Assembly (NCBI GenBank): GCA_902596925.1 | Contig: CACJVT010000006.1 | Location: 28,631-92,630 of the forward strand | DNA length: 64,000 bases | Direction of reading: 5' to 3' | From: an uncultured Pelagibacteraceae bacterium | GTDB lineage: Bacteria > Pseudomonadota > Alphaproteobacteria > Pelagibacterales > Pelagibacteraceae | Shown: piece by piece, positions 49,589-58,093 of the stretch | Layout of the letters: each line of letters opens with the position of its first letter | Numbering within the stretch: the stretch's first letter is position 1 | The notes under the pieces: generated by a model | What the model saw: only the letters and a program-made list of their open reading frames with translations | The model's database searches: none | What the model was told of the DNA's origin: nothing | Made by a program: the position numbers and the translations under genes

Positions 49589-51306
49589 TGCGGAAATTTA
49601 ATAAGAAAAAATTGCCAAGTCGACATACATCTTTAGGACCTGATAGAGCTCCTCATAGATCTTTTTACTATGCAATGGGAGAAACAGAAAAAGATGTTGC
49701 CAAACCTTTTATTGGAGTTGTATCAACATGGAATGAGGCTGCACCTTGTAATATAGCCTTAATGAGACAAGCCCAGTCTGTTAAAAAGGGTGTAAGAGCA
49801 TCAGGTGGAACACCACGAGAGTTTTGTACAATTACCGTAACAGACGGTATTGCTATGGGTCATGAGGGAATGAAATCCTCATTAATATCAAGAGAAGTTA
49901 TTGCTGATAGTGCTGAATTAACTGTAAGAGGTCATTGTTATGATGCATTAGTAGGTATTGCAGGTTGTGATAAGTCTTTACCAGGTTTGATGATGTCGAT
50001 GGTTAGATTAAATGTTCCAAGCGTATTTATATATGGTGGTTCAATACTACCAGGTAAATACAAAGGTAAAGATGTGACTGTTGTAGATGTTTTTGAAGCG
50101 GTTGGAAAACATTCATCAGGACAAATGTCTGCAAAAGAATTAAGAAAATTAGAATTAGTTGCATGTCCAACAGCGGGAGCTTGTGGGGGACAATTTACTG
50201 CAAACACTATGGCCTGCGTATCTGAAGCAATAGGTTTAGCATTACCTTACTCTGCTGGAACACCAGCGCCATACGAAGAAAGAGATAAATATGCAAAAGC
50301 AAGTGGGCGAATGGTTATGGAATTGTTAGCTAAAAAAATTAAACCAAGAGATATAGTTACAAGAAAAGCTTTAGAAAATGCTGCAACAATTGTTGCTGCA
50401 ACAGGAGGATCTACAAATGCAGGTTTACATCTTCCGGCAATAGCAAATGAAGCTGGTATTAAATTTGATTTAATGGATGTTGCAAAGATATTTAAAAGAA
50501 CTCCATATCTTGCCGACTTAAAACCAGGTGGAAAATATGTTGCTAAAGATATGTGGTTAGCAGGTGGAGTACCAATGCTTTTAAAAACTCTTTATGAAGG
50601 TGGATATATTCATGGAGATTGTATGACTGTAACAGGTAAAACAATGAAAGAAAATTTAAAGGGTATTAAATTTAATCCTAAACAAAAAGTAATGAGATCT
50701 TTTAAAAATCCATTATCTCCAACGGGTGGTGTAGTTGGTTTAAAGGGTAACTTAGCTCCTGAAGGAGGAATTGTTAAAATTGCTGGACTTAAAAAATTAC
50801 AATTTACTGGAAGAGCAAGATGTTTTGATAATGAAGAAAATGCAATGAAAGCGGTTCAAAGCAGAAAATATAAAGACGGTGATGTAATTATTATTAGATA
50901 TGAAGGACCCGTTGGTGGACCAGGTATGAGAGAAATGCTTTCAACAACAGGTGCAATTTATGGTCAAGGTAAAGGAGAAAAAGTTGCTTTAATAACTGAT
51001 GGACGTTTCTCTGGAGCAACTCGGGGATTTTGTGTAGGTCATGTAGGACCTGAGGCTGCTTTAGGTGGTCCTATTGCTCTTTTACGTAATGGAGATGTTA
51101 TCGATATTGATGCTAAGAAAGGGACTATTAATGTTCGATTAACTAGAGCACAATTAGCTTCAAGAAGACGAAAATGGAAAGCTAGAAAATCTGATTTTGG
51201 ATCAGGAACTCTTTGGAAATATGCACAAACTGTTGGACCTGCGTATTTAGGAGCACCAACACATCCAGGTAAGAAAAACGAAGTTAAGGATTATTCAAAA
51301 ATTTGA
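49588..51306 (+). CDS. ilvD: Dihydroxy-acid dehydratase
   Basis: 572 residues. Fe-S ligand regions [15 protein letters not shown] (about 122-136) and [23 protein letters not shown] (start about 192), plus [11 protein letters not shown] and [21 protein letters not shown] near the C-terminus. Makes the 2-oxo acids for valine and isoleucine. The length and GCDK context resemble the group related to [2Fe-2S] plant and mycobacterial enzymes more than E. coli IlvD (616). One-base overlaps with valS and manC. Confidence 0.96.
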   Translation: MRKFNKKKLPSRHTSLGPDRAPHRSFYYAMGETEKDVAKPFIGVVSTWNEAAPCNIALMRQAQSVKKGVRASGGTPREFCTITVTDGIAMGHEGMKSSLISREVIADSAELTVRGHCYDALVGIAGCDKSLPGLMMSMVRLNVPSVFIYGGSILPGKYKGKDVTVVDVFEAVGKHSSGQMSAKELRKLELVACPTAGACGGQFTANTMACVSEAIGLALPYSAGTPAPYEERDKYAKASGRMVMELLAKKIKPRDIVTRKALENAATIVAATGGSTNAGLHLPAIANEAGIKFDLMDVAKIFKRTPYLADLKPGGKYVAKDMWLAGGVPMLLKTLYEGGYIHGDCMTVTGKTMKENLKGIKFNPKQKVMRSFKNPLSPTGGVVGLKGNLAPEGGIVKIAGLKKLQFTGRARCFDNEENAMKAVQSRKYKDGDVIIIRYEGPVGGPGMREMLSTTGAIYGQGKGEKVALITDGRFSGATRGFCVGHVGPEAALGGPIALLRNGDVIDIDAKKGTINVRLTRAQLASRRRKWKARKSDFGSGTLWKYAQTVGPAYLGAPTHPGKKNEVKDYSKI

Positions 51307-52496
51307 TGAAAATTCGCCCGATTATTTTATGTGGTGGCGCTGGAACAAGACTTTGGCCAAAAGCTAAAAAACATCAAGCTAAACAATTTATAGATTTTGG
51401 TAATTGGACTTTATTAGGTAAAACTTTAGAGAGAGTTAAAGCATCGATATATGATACTCCAATTATAAGCACTAATGCAAAATATTTAAAACAAGTAAAA
51501 CAACACTTAAAAAAACATAAGATAAGAAAATTCAAAATAGTTTTAGAGCCAGCTAAAAGAAATACAGCACCAGCTATTTTAAGTACTGCATTAATAAAAG
51601 ATATACCTAACAAACAACCATTAATGTTTTTAGCTGCTGATCATTTGATAGAGAAGGTTGCATTATTTAATAAAGCTATCAAAAAAAATCAAAAAAAACT
51701 TACTCATAATAATATCTTTATCTTTGGAATTAAGCCTACAATCCCTTCAAGTGAGTTTGGCTATTTTTTAACAAAAAATACTAAAGTAACTAGATTTATA
51801 GAAAAACCAAAAGAGGCTAAAGCTAAACAAATAATTAGTAAAAAAGGTTATTGGAATTCTGGAATGTTTTATTTGAGAAAAGATTCAATAATTAATAATT
51901 TTAAGAAATACCAACCAAATATTTACCGAAATTGTAACAAAGCTGTAACAAAAGCAAAATATAAAAGTAATGTGTATTATTTAAATAAACAAGCATTCAC
52001 CAAAGCAACAACTAAGTCCTTTGACTATGCAATATTAGAAAAAACTAAAGATATAAATGCGATCAAATTAGATATTCCATGGTCTGATTTAGGTTCTTGG
52101 AAAGAAATCTGTAAGATGTATGGAAGAAATAAAAGACATTATTATAAAAAGAAGAATGTATTTCATAGACCTTGGGGCAGTTATGTAAATCTATTTAATG
52201 GTAAGGAATTTTTAATTAAAGAATTATATGTAAAACCAAAAGGTATATTAAGTCTTCAAAAACACCATCATAGAGCTGAGCACTGGGTAGTTACTCATGG
52301 TAAACCTAAAATTACATTAAATAAGAAATATTTTACTATGAAACCTGATGAAACTATTTTTATTCCATTAGGTGCAATCCATAGAATAGAAAACCCATAT
52401 AAAAAACCAGTGAAAATTATTGAAGCTCAAGTAGGCTCAATTTTAAAAGAAACAGATATTGTTCGATACCAGGACGTTTATGGCCGTGTTAAATAA
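51306..52496 (+). CDS. manC: Mannose-1-phosphate guanylyltransferase / mannose-6-phosphate isomerase
   Basis: The track starts at a TTG (51303), but the ATG at 51306, overlapping the ilvD stop, gives the family start. 396 residues. N-terminal nucleotidyltransferase PIILCGGAGTRLWPKAKKHQAKQF (the usual SR and PKQF are AK and AKQF), AAKR-like EPAKRNTAPAI, and FIEKP; C-terminal cupin PWGSYVNL...LSLQKHHHRAEHWVV...IFIPLGAIHRIENP typical of ManC/AlgA. Makes GDP-mannose for surface polysaccharide. About 70 residues shorter than AlgA. Confidence 0.92.
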   Translation: MKIRPIILCGGAGTRLWPKAKKHQAKQFIDFGNWTLLGKTLERVKASIYDTPIISTNAKYLKQVKQHLKKHKIRKFKIVLEPAKRNTAPAILSTALIKDIPNKQPLMFLAADHLIEKVALFNKAIKKNQKKLTHNNIFIFGIKPTIPSSEFGYFLTKNTKVTRFIEKPKEAKAKQIISKKGYWNSGMFYLRKDSIINNFKKYQPNIYRNCNKAVTKAKYKSNVYYLNKQAFTKATTKSFDYAILEKTKDINAIKLDIPWSDLGSWKEICKMYGRNKRHYYKKKNVFHRPWGSYVNLFNGKEFLIKELYVKPKGILSLQKHHHRAEHWVVTHGKPKITLNKKYFTMKPDETIFIPLGAIHRIENPYKKPVKIIEAQVGSILKETDIVRYQDVYGRVK

Positions 52497-52507
52497 TTAA
52501 CACGACC
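52482..52507. terminator. Hairpin between convergent manC and PiT-like genes
   Basis: CGTGTTAAATAATTAACACG is a perfect 8-bp stem with ATAA loop; two further G-C pairs follow after one mismatch. The manC stop codon sits in the loop. There is no T-tract on either strand, so termination in both directions is possible but not certain. Confidence 0.5.
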
Positions 52508-52519
52508 ACAAAAATATAT

Positions 52520-53485
52520 TTAAAACCAATTGTTTGGTATTATTATATAATGTATTGCAAGCACTATACCTACTGAAACAGTTAAACCGAATACCATTTT
52601 TAGGAAATCTTTTCCAATTAATGGAAAGACGTAACCCAACTTATATTCTTTGTTCATGCTAGCTATAGCAAGTTCTCTTCCACATAATAAACCAACAAAA
52701 ACCCATGTCGTAGACATAGGTAAATCGTTTAGTTCTTTAAAGTAGAATAAGACACCAGCATAAATTACATTAATAATTGTTGCTGATCTTGCGTACCTTG
52801 TTCCTGTTTTTTCAAGAACAACTTTTTGAATTGGTCCACCTTGAATGTAGAAAATATAGAATAACAGTGCTGTAAAGTAACCCATTACTATTAAAAGCAA
52901 TGTTAAATCTAATTGTCTAGGTAGATACACGGCAATATTAGCCACATCGTGAGACAACCACACCCACCATAACCAACCAGAAGAAATCCAAACACTATTT
53001 CTCCAGAAGCCTACCCATTTTTCATCTACTTCATCAAATTTTTCATTAATAAATTTAGAGACAGCTATCCAGGCAATATAAGCAACCATTGCTGCTAAAC
53101 CATACCCAACGACGCTTTTCATAAGCATTTTTTCAAGCACAACCGTTGAGGCAAATGCTGAAAGAACTAAAAAGGTGGTTGAAACAGGTATTCCAATTCT
53201 TGTTAATAATAATAGTATTGCAGGTGCTACTGCGTGATACCATTGAATTTCTTGATAAGGTATTCTAGTTAATCTTCCATAAGAAATATCACCATCATAC
53301 GAATACCATCCCCATGCTAACGCAATAATCATAACAGCTGACGCAGATCCTGCGAGAGTATACCATTTAAACCACTTCTTTTTCGAAGCTATAAATGTAC
53401 CCAGTGTTTGAATTGAGTCGTTAGCAATAACGCTATAACCGGCAAGGGCAAACCCTATAACCGTATAAACTAAAGTCATTTCCAT
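52520..53485 (-). CDS. PiT-related (phosphate permease-like) membrane protein
   Basis: 321 residues, about nine to ten membrane helices. It shows an internal duplication matching the PiT family: ANDSIQTLGTF (about 21-31) with IGIPVSTTFLVLSAF (about 97-111) in the first half, and LSHDVANIAVY (about 179-189) with LPMSTTWVFVGLL (about 262-274) in the second. These correspond to the N-D and P-x-S-T-T motifs of inorganic phosphate transporters, although overall similarity is low. Unusually strong ribosome site (AAAGGAG). Substrate not proven; phosphate or a related anion is likely. Convergent with manC. Confidence 0.75.
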   Translation of the reverse strand: MEMTLVYTVIGFALAGYSVIANDSIQTLGTFIASKKKWFKWYTLAGSASAVMIIALAWGWYSYDGDISYGRLTRIPYQEIQWYHAVAPAILLLLTRIGIPVSTTFLVLSAFASTVVLEKMLMKSVVGYGLAAMVAYIAWIAVSKFINEKFDEVDEKWVGFWRNSVWISSGWLWWVWLSHDVANIAVYLPRQLDLTLLLIVMGYFTALLFYIFYIQGGPIQKVVLEKTGTRYARSATIINVIYAGVLFYFKELNDLPMSTTWVFVGLLCGRELAIASMNKEYKLGYVFPLIGKDFLKMVFGLTVSVGIVLAIHYIIIPNNWF

Positions 53486-53679
53486 TTTTTATCTCCTTTA
53501 TATTATTGTTTTCGGTTCCTATCGATTCATGACTTAAGATCTATGTAATGTGAGAGTAAAAAAAATTCTATACAAAGAATAAACTAATTTGAGAATCAAG
53601 GGGTGGATTCGCTAACTAGTAAACTATTTAATATTGATGTCTACTTTTAAATATATTTTATTTCTTAATAAAGTTGTAT

Positions 53680-54330
53680 TTATTTAATTAATTTCTTAAT
53701 AAAATATACAGCTATAAGGGCTCCCAAAAATTCAGCTAGAATATATGTTGGTGTATTCATGTAATTTATTCCTGTAAAAGAATCAGTAAAAGTTCTTGCT
53801 ATAGCAACAGCTGGATTTGCAAAAGATGTTGATGATGTAAACCAATAACCAGCCATAATATATGTTGCAACACTAGCAGCTATTGTTATTTTGCCATCTT
53901 TTTGAGTAGCAAAAATAATAAAAATTAAACCAAAAGTAGCAATTATTTCAGATAAGAAAATATGAAAGCCATCTCTATTTTTTGTCGATAACTCAAGAAT
54001 ATCGTGTTCAAAAAAAACATTAGCCAACATAACACCTAGCAAACAACCAAGTATTTGGGCAGGAATATATATGATGAGAAGTTTTCCATTGATTTTTTTT
54101 CTTAAAAACATCGCTAAACTCACAAAAGGATTGAAATGTGCACCTGAAATATTTGCAAAAGCAGTTATTAAGACAAATAGGCCAGCACCAGTTGCGAGTG
54201 TATTAGCCGTTAATCTCAAAGCATTATCATTTGTGAGATTTTCAGCCATTATTCCAGATCCAACAATAACCATTACTAAAAAGCTACTTCCAATAAATTC
54301 ACCTAGAAATATTTTGTTAGTATTTTTCAT
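53680..54330 (-). CDS. Aquaporin / MIP family channel, AqpS-like
   Basis: 216 residues, six helices. First box SGAHFNPFV (about 63-71) has NPF for NPA; the second is SFANPAVAIARTFTDSF (about 169-185). The residue after the second NPA is Val, and Arg comes five positions later (Arg179), unlike water-selective AqpZ where Arg follows NPA directly. The FANPAV-IAR pattern resembles MIP proteins found in arsenic operons, which pass As(III). No arsR or arsC is nearby. Overlaps the next gene by one base. Confidence 0.85.
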   Translation of the reverse strand: MKNTNKIFLGEFIGSSFLVMVIVGSGIMAENLTNDNALRLTANTLATGAGLFVLITAFANISGAHFNPFVSLAMFLRKKINGKLLIIYIPAQILGCLLGVMLANVFFEHDILELSTKNRDGFHIFLSEIIATFGLIFIIFATQKDGKITIAASVATYIMAGYWFTSSTSFANPAVAIARTFTDSFTGINYMNTPTYILAEFLGALIAVYFIKKLIK

Positions 54331-54551
54331 TAGATAATAATTTTATAAATTCCTATTAAAAATAATGGTATTTGTAATCCAAAATTAGTTAGTATTGCTT
54401 TATCTTTGCTAATAAATCCAGCTATAGTCCATCCAATAACTCCTAATCCATGAAAATATATATTTAAAGGATATATATTTAAGTTTGTAAGAAGTATTCC
54501 TACTAAAACTAAAAAAGTACTGATCCACTTTAGATATTTTTTTATAAACAT
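54330..54551 (-). CDS. Small membrane protein of unknown function
   Basis: 73 residues with three hydrophobic segments (about 10-26, 30-48, 53-72) joined by short loops; YFHGLGVIGWTIAGFISKDKAIL is the most distinctive part. I do not recognise a function. ATG with ribosome site GGAG on the minus strand; its stop shares a base with the aquaporin start, so the two are co-expressed. Probably an inner-membrane partner or bystander of the channel. Confidence 0.75.
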   Translation of the reverse strand: MFIKKYLKWISTFLVLVGILLTNLNIYPLNIYFHGLGVIGWTIAGFISKDKAILTNFGLQIPLFLIGIYKIII

Positions 54552-54582
54552 ATTTTCTCCTTCTTATTAATTATTACACTAA

Positions 54583-54608
54583 TGTTACAAATTTATTAAG
54601 ATGTAACA
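54583..54608. repeat. Inverted repeat upstream of the small membrane-protein/aquaporin genes
   Basis: TGTTAC and GTAACA are perfect 6-bp arms 14 bases apart in the 60-base gap between two same-strand genes. The arms resemble Zur-box half sites (TGTTATA) seen farther along, but the spacing differs. Function unclear. Confidence 0.3.
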
Positions 54609-54611
54609 GTA

Positions 54612-54950
54612 TTAGAGAAAATTAGTTATATATTTATGAATAAAAAAACCAACAACTATAAATCCTAAGCCTGTCCCATAAATTAGGAAGAAATTCATGT
54701 TAAATGATTTTGCAAAAAAGAAGGGTAAAAAAAATAAATAACTCACAGGTACCGCTACTAGTATGCTCTTAGTAAAAAGAATTGTTTTTTCTATATCATT
54801 ATGCTCATAGTAGGAAAAAGCTATAGCTATGAGTGATACAAGAGGCAAAGCAATAATAAAACCTGCAAGTTTTGGATTTTGTCCTGAAAGCCAACTGGCG
54901 AATGCTATTATTATTGCTGCAAGTAAAATCTTTAAGGTAAAAAATATCAT
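54612..54950 (-). CDS. DUF3147/GlpM-like membrane protein
   Basis: 112 residues, four hydrophobic segments. The pattern ASWLSGQNPKLAGFIIALPLVSLIA, then SILVAVPVSYLFFLPFFFAK, resembles the GlpM/DUF3147 family of small membrane proteins with no settled function. Located 13 bases after zur on the same strand, so likely the last gene of a zinc-regulated operon. Confidence 0.7.
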   Translation of the reverse strand: MIFFTLKILLAAIIIAFASWLSGQNPKLAGFIIALPLVSLIAIAFSYYEHNDIEKTILFTKSILVAVPVSYLFFLPFFFAKSFNMNFFLIYGTGLGFIVVGFFIHKYITNFL

Positions 54951-54963
54951 TAATAATTCAAAT

Positions 54964-55353
54964 TTATTTGGTTATACATTTTTTGCATAAACCAAAAAAT
55001 TCAAGATTATATTTACTATATTTCATACCAGCTTTGTCTTTAAAATTTGATAGATATTTTGAAAGACTAGAATTATTAATTTCTGTTACTTTTTCACAAC
55101 TTTCACATATAGAAAAAGCAGTAGCTTTTGACACTTGACAACTTGAATTTTGACATGCAATAAAAGCGTTTCTACTTTCAATTTTATGAATTTTTCCAAT
55201 TTCAACTAACTTATCTAGTGCTCTATAAACTTGAAGAGGAGCTTTAATTCCTTTTTTTTGAACATTGAAAAGAATTGAATAGGCTTTCATTGGTTCAGGT
55301 GATTTATCAATTATATCAAAAATAATTTGCTGATTTTTTGAAAGAGTATGCAT
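54964..55353 (-). CDS. zur: Zinc uptake regulator Zur (Fur family)
   Basis: 129 residues. N-terminal winged helix with PEPMKAYSILFNVQKKGIKAPLQVYRALDKLVEIGKIHKIES (about 20-60); C-terminal zinc-binding dimerization part with CQNSSC, CESCEKV (about 93-99) and C-terminal CKKC (about 123-126). The APLQVYRALDKLVE helix fits Zur rather than Fur. Located downstream of znuCB on the same strand, so it is probably in the operon it represses. Confidence 0.93.
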   Translation of the reverse strand: MHTLSKNQQIIFDIIDKSPEPMKAYSILFNVQKKGIKAPLQVYRALDKLVEIGKIHKIESRNAFIACQNSSCQVSKATAFSICESCEKVTEINNSSLSKYLSNFKDKAGMKYSKYNLEFFGLCKKCITK

Positions 55354-55377
55354 TTTGTTTAGTTTACCGATTCCTCA

Positions 55378-56181
55378 TTAATTTTTCAATTTAATCGACT
55401 GTTTAATGTTTAATAATGATAAAATAAATAACAATAAAGATGCTGCTATAATTGAAGGTCCAGATGCAGTATTAAATTCTAGTGAAGAAAATAATCCCAA
55501 AATCACAGACAACAAACCACCTATAATTGAATACATTACCATTTTCTGAGGGCTTGAAGAAATATTTCTAGCCATTGCGGCTGGTATGATCAACATTCCT
55601 GTAATTAGTAATAAACCAACCATCTTTATTGAAATAGCAATAATCGCTGCCATCAGAATAGTAAAAATAGCTTTTGCACGATCAGGATTTAAACCTTCTG
55701 CTTCAGCCAATTCATAATTAACTGTTGATGCAAACAAAGGTTTCCAAATTAATTTTAGAACTAAGAGGATTAATGCTCCTCCAATCCATATTATCAATAG
55801 ATCATTAACTGTAACAGCTAATATATCTCCAAATAATAATCCCATAATATCGAATCTAATAAATGATAAAAAACCAATGACCACAAGACCTATTGCGAGT
55901 GATGAGTGAGCTAAAAGACCAAGCAAAGCATCACCTGGAAGATTAGTTCTTTTTTGAAGTTGTATTAAAGTTAAAGCTATTAAAGATGAAATTATAAATA
56001 CTGAAAATGCTATATTGAATTCCATTGAGTAAGCTAGTGTTACTCCAAGTAATGCAGAGTGGGCTAAAGTATCTCCAAAATAGGATAATCTTCTCCAGAC
56101 AACGAAACATCCAAGAGGTCCAGTAACTATGGCAACCCCAACACCTGCTATTAAAGCTCTAATAAAAAAATCATCTAGCAT
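55378..56181 (-). CDS. znuB: Zinc ABC transporter permease ZnuB
   Basis: 267 residues, about eight helices. GVGVAIVTGPLGCFVVWRRLSYFGDTLAHSALLGV (start about 13) is the ABC-3 family signature; LTIMMAA-like and GMLIIPAAMARNIS (about 193-206) follow. The membrane channel for Zn2+. Start adjoins the znuC stop with no gap. Confidence 0.96.
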   Translation of the reverse strand: MLDDFFIRALIAGVGVAIVTGPLGCFVVWRRLSYFGDTLAHSALLGVTLAYSMEFNIAFSVFIISSLIALTLIQLQKRTNLPGDALLGLLAHSSLAIGLVVIGFLSFIRFDIMGLLFGDILAVTVNDLLIIWIGGALILLVLKLIWKPLFASTVNYELAEAEGLNPDRAKAIFTILMAAIIAISIKMVGLLLITGMLIIPAAMARNISSSPQKMVMYSIIGGLLSVILGLFSSLEFNTASGPSIIAASLLLFILSLLNIKQSIKLKN

Positions 56182-56928
56182 TTAATTTTTCTTTATTTCA
56201 CCTTCACTTGTATGAACATGATCATGTCTATGCTCATATCTAGATAAAATTTGAGAAGCCTGTTCACCAAACAAAGCTTTGTATTCATTATTTTTCGCTA
56301 CATCCATTGGTGATCCTGAACAACAGACATGACCATTCAAACAAACAACATGATCTGTAGCACTCATTACCGTATGCAAGTCATGAGAAATTAATAAAAT
56401 ACCACAATTTAACTCATCAGAAATTTTTTTAATTAATTCGTATAAAGCAATTTCACCAGTAAAATCTACACCTTGGACTGGTTCATCGAGTACTAATAAC
56501 TCAGGTTTCTTTGAAATGGCTCTTGCAAGTAATACTCTTTGAAACTCTCCGCCAGACAAATCACCTAAATTTTTATCTTTTAGATGAATAACACCAGTTA
56601 AAGACAAGGCCTCATCAATTAATTCATTACTAATACTTTCAGTTAATACCATGAAATCATTTACTCTTAATGGTAGTGTCCAATCAATTGAGATTTTTTG
56701 CGGTACGTATCCAACTTTACTAGTGTATTTTTCTACAGAACCATCAATCTTTTTATAAATACCTAGTGCAATCTTAGCTGTTGTGCTTTTACCTGATCCA
56801 TTAGGACCAATTAGAGTAACTATTTTTCCTTTTTCAACTTGTAGTGATACTCCTTTGACAAGCCATTTATTATTTAAACTAAAACCAGCTCCATTTAACT
56901 TCACAAGTATATTCTGATTTGAGTTCAT
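56182..56928 (-). CDS. znuC: Zinc ABC transporter ATPase ZnuC
   Basis: The track starts at 56943, but the in-frame ATG at 56928 has an AAGGA ribosome site 5 bases upstream and is preferred (248 residues). Walker A IGPNGSGKST, Q-loop VGYVPQK, signature LSGGEFQR, Walker B LLVLDEPVQGVD, and His switch ISHDLH, all as in ZnuC. C-terminal His-rich tail RYEHRHDHVHTSEG, a common zinc-buffering tail. Expressed from the Zur-boxed divergent region. Confidence 0.95.
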   Translation of the reverse strand: MNSNQNILVKLNGAGFSLNNKWLVKGVSLQVEKGKIVTLIGPNGSGKSTTAKIALGIYKKIDGSVEKYTSKVGYVPQKISIDWTLPLRVNDFMVLTESISNELIDEALSLTGVIHLKDKNLGDLSGGEFQRVLLARAISKKPELLVLDEPVQGVDFTGEIALYELIKKISDELNCGILLISHDLHTVMSATDHVVCLNGHVCCSGSPMDVAKNNEYKALFGEQASQILSRYEHRHDHVHTSEGEIKKN

Positions 56929-56948
56929 ATTATTCCTTGACATATAAA

Positions 56949-56963
56949 TGTTATATTATTACA
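56949..56963. promoter_or_regulatory. Zur-like palindrome 1
   Basis: TGTTATATTATTACA, a 7-1-7 palindrome with one mismatched pair, 20 bases upstream of the preferred znuC start. Same core as the perfect second copy. Confidence 0.65.
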
Positions 56964-56966
56964 TAG

Positions 56967-56981
56967 TGTTATATTATAACA
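56967..56981. promoter_or_regulatory. Zur-like palindrome 2 (perfect)
   Basis: TGTTATATTATAACA, a perfect 7-1-7 palindrome 17 bases upstream of znuA and 3 bases from palindrome 1. It fits Zur/Fur-type operators of alphaproteobacteria, between two zinc genes and near zur. Confidence 0.8.
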
Positions 56982-56998
56982 TTTAAATTATACAACAT

Positions 56999-58051
56999 AT
57001 GAAAAACATAAAAAAATTACCATTAATCTTAACAATATTATCATTCTTAACTATTTTTGTACCTGCAAATGCAGAAATTAAAGTAGTTACATCAATTAAA
57101 CCAATACATTCACTAGCTAGTTATTTAATGGATGGGGTGGCAAAACCAGATTTGATAGTGGACGGTTATGCTTCTCCTCATGGATTTGCACTTAAGCCAA
57201 CTCATGCGAAAATGTTGCAAGAAGCTGATTTAGTATTTTGGGTTGGTGAGGACTTAGAAAATTTTTTAGAAAAACCATTAAAATCGATTGCCAAAAAAGC
57301 TGAAAAAATTGAATTAATGGAAATTAAAGGGTTAACAAAACTTAAATTTAGAGAGAGAAATATTTTCGAGGAACACGACCATGGTCATAAAGAAGATGAT
57401 CACGATGATCATGCAAAGAAAGAGGACGATCATGATGATCACGATCATGACAAAAAAGAGAAACAACATGGTCATGATGAGCACGGACATGACGATGAGC
57501 ATAAAGAAGATGGTCACGATGAGCATGGTCATGAAGGACATGCACATGGTGAACATGATCCACATATTTGGTTAGATCCAATGAATGCAAAAGTAATTTT
57601 AAGTGAAATGGCAGAGCATTTAATTGAGAATGACTCAAAAAATGAGGCTAAATATAAGGCTAATTTAAAAAAAGCTCATAAAGATTTAGATAAGCTTACT
57701 AAAAAAGTAAAATCTGAATTAAATAAAGATTTTAAATCGATAGTTTTTCATGATGCTTATCAATACTTTGAAAAAAGGTTTGACATTAATGTTTTAGGTG
57801 CTTTTACAGTTAATACAGACGTAATGCCTGGTGCTGAGCAATTAGCAGAAATTAGAGAAGTAATTGAGCATGATAAAGTAAGCTGTATATTTTCAGAGCC
57901 TCAATTTAATCCTGATATCATTAAAGCTGTAGCAAAAGATACTAATGTTGCAACAGGGGTTATCGATCCATTAGGAGCTACTCTTAACCCTGGCAAAGAT
58001 TTATACTTCGATTTAATTGGTAATATGTCTAAATCTTTTAAAGGTTGTTAA
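56999..58051 (+). CDS. znuA: Zinc ABC transporter, periplasmic binding protein ZnuA
   Basis: 350 residues. Signal peptide (about 1-25, ending NAEIKVV), then SIKPIHSLASYLMDG with ligand His, GYASPHGFALKP with the second His, a long His/Asp/Glu-rich loop (about 121-184), EHDPHIWLDPMNAK with the third, and IVFHDAYQYFEKRF. It captures periplasmic Zn2+ for ZnuBC; the His-rich loop probably collects or senses zinc. The loop is encoded by a low-complexity GATGATCAC-type stretch, which also creates spurious antisense ORFs. Divergent from znuC. Confidence 0.96.
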   Translation: MKNIKKLPLILTILSFLTIFVPANAEIKVVTSIKPIHSLASYLMDGVAKPDLIVDGYASPHGFALKPTHAKMLQEADLVFWVGEDLENFLEKPLKSIAKKAEKIELMEIKGLTKLKFRERNIFEEHDHGHKEDDHDDHAKKEDDHDDHDHDKKEKQHGHDEHGHDDEHKEDGHDEHGHEGHAHGEHDPHIWLDPMNAKVILSEMAEHLIENDSKNEAKYKANLKKAHKDLDKLTKKVKSELNKDFKSIVFHDAYQYFEKRFDINVLGAFTVNTDVMPGAEQLAEIREVIEHDKVSCIFSEPQFNPDIIKAVAKDTNVATGVIDPLGATLNPGKDLYFDLIGNMSKSFKGC

Positions 58052-58093
58052 ATAAAAATTGATCTTTAACCATTAATAATATCTAATATTGGG

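Noticed and set aside
54071-54337. Plus-strand ORF (88 aa) antisense to the aquaporin.
   Set aside because: Complete overlap with a well-supported MIP gene; no family features.
57370-57560. Possible tandem repeat or CRISPR-like array (recurring gatgatcac / catggtcatgatgag units).
   Set aside because: Units are short, unevenly spaced and in frame with znuA coding a His-rich loop; no direct repeat plus unique spacer structure and no cas genes.
57332-57638. Three alternative ORFs on both strands (77, 96 and 64 aa) inside znuA.
   Set aside because: They arise from the repetitive His/Asp codons of the ZnuA loop read in other frames; they are Met-, His- or Ile-only low-complexity translations with no independent start context.
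52520-58051. Possible genomic island (transporters, regulator, unknown membrane proteins).
   Set aside because: No integrase, transposase, direct repeats or tRNA at the borders, and base composition by eye is the same as the rest; probably ordinary strain-variable genes rather than a mobile element.
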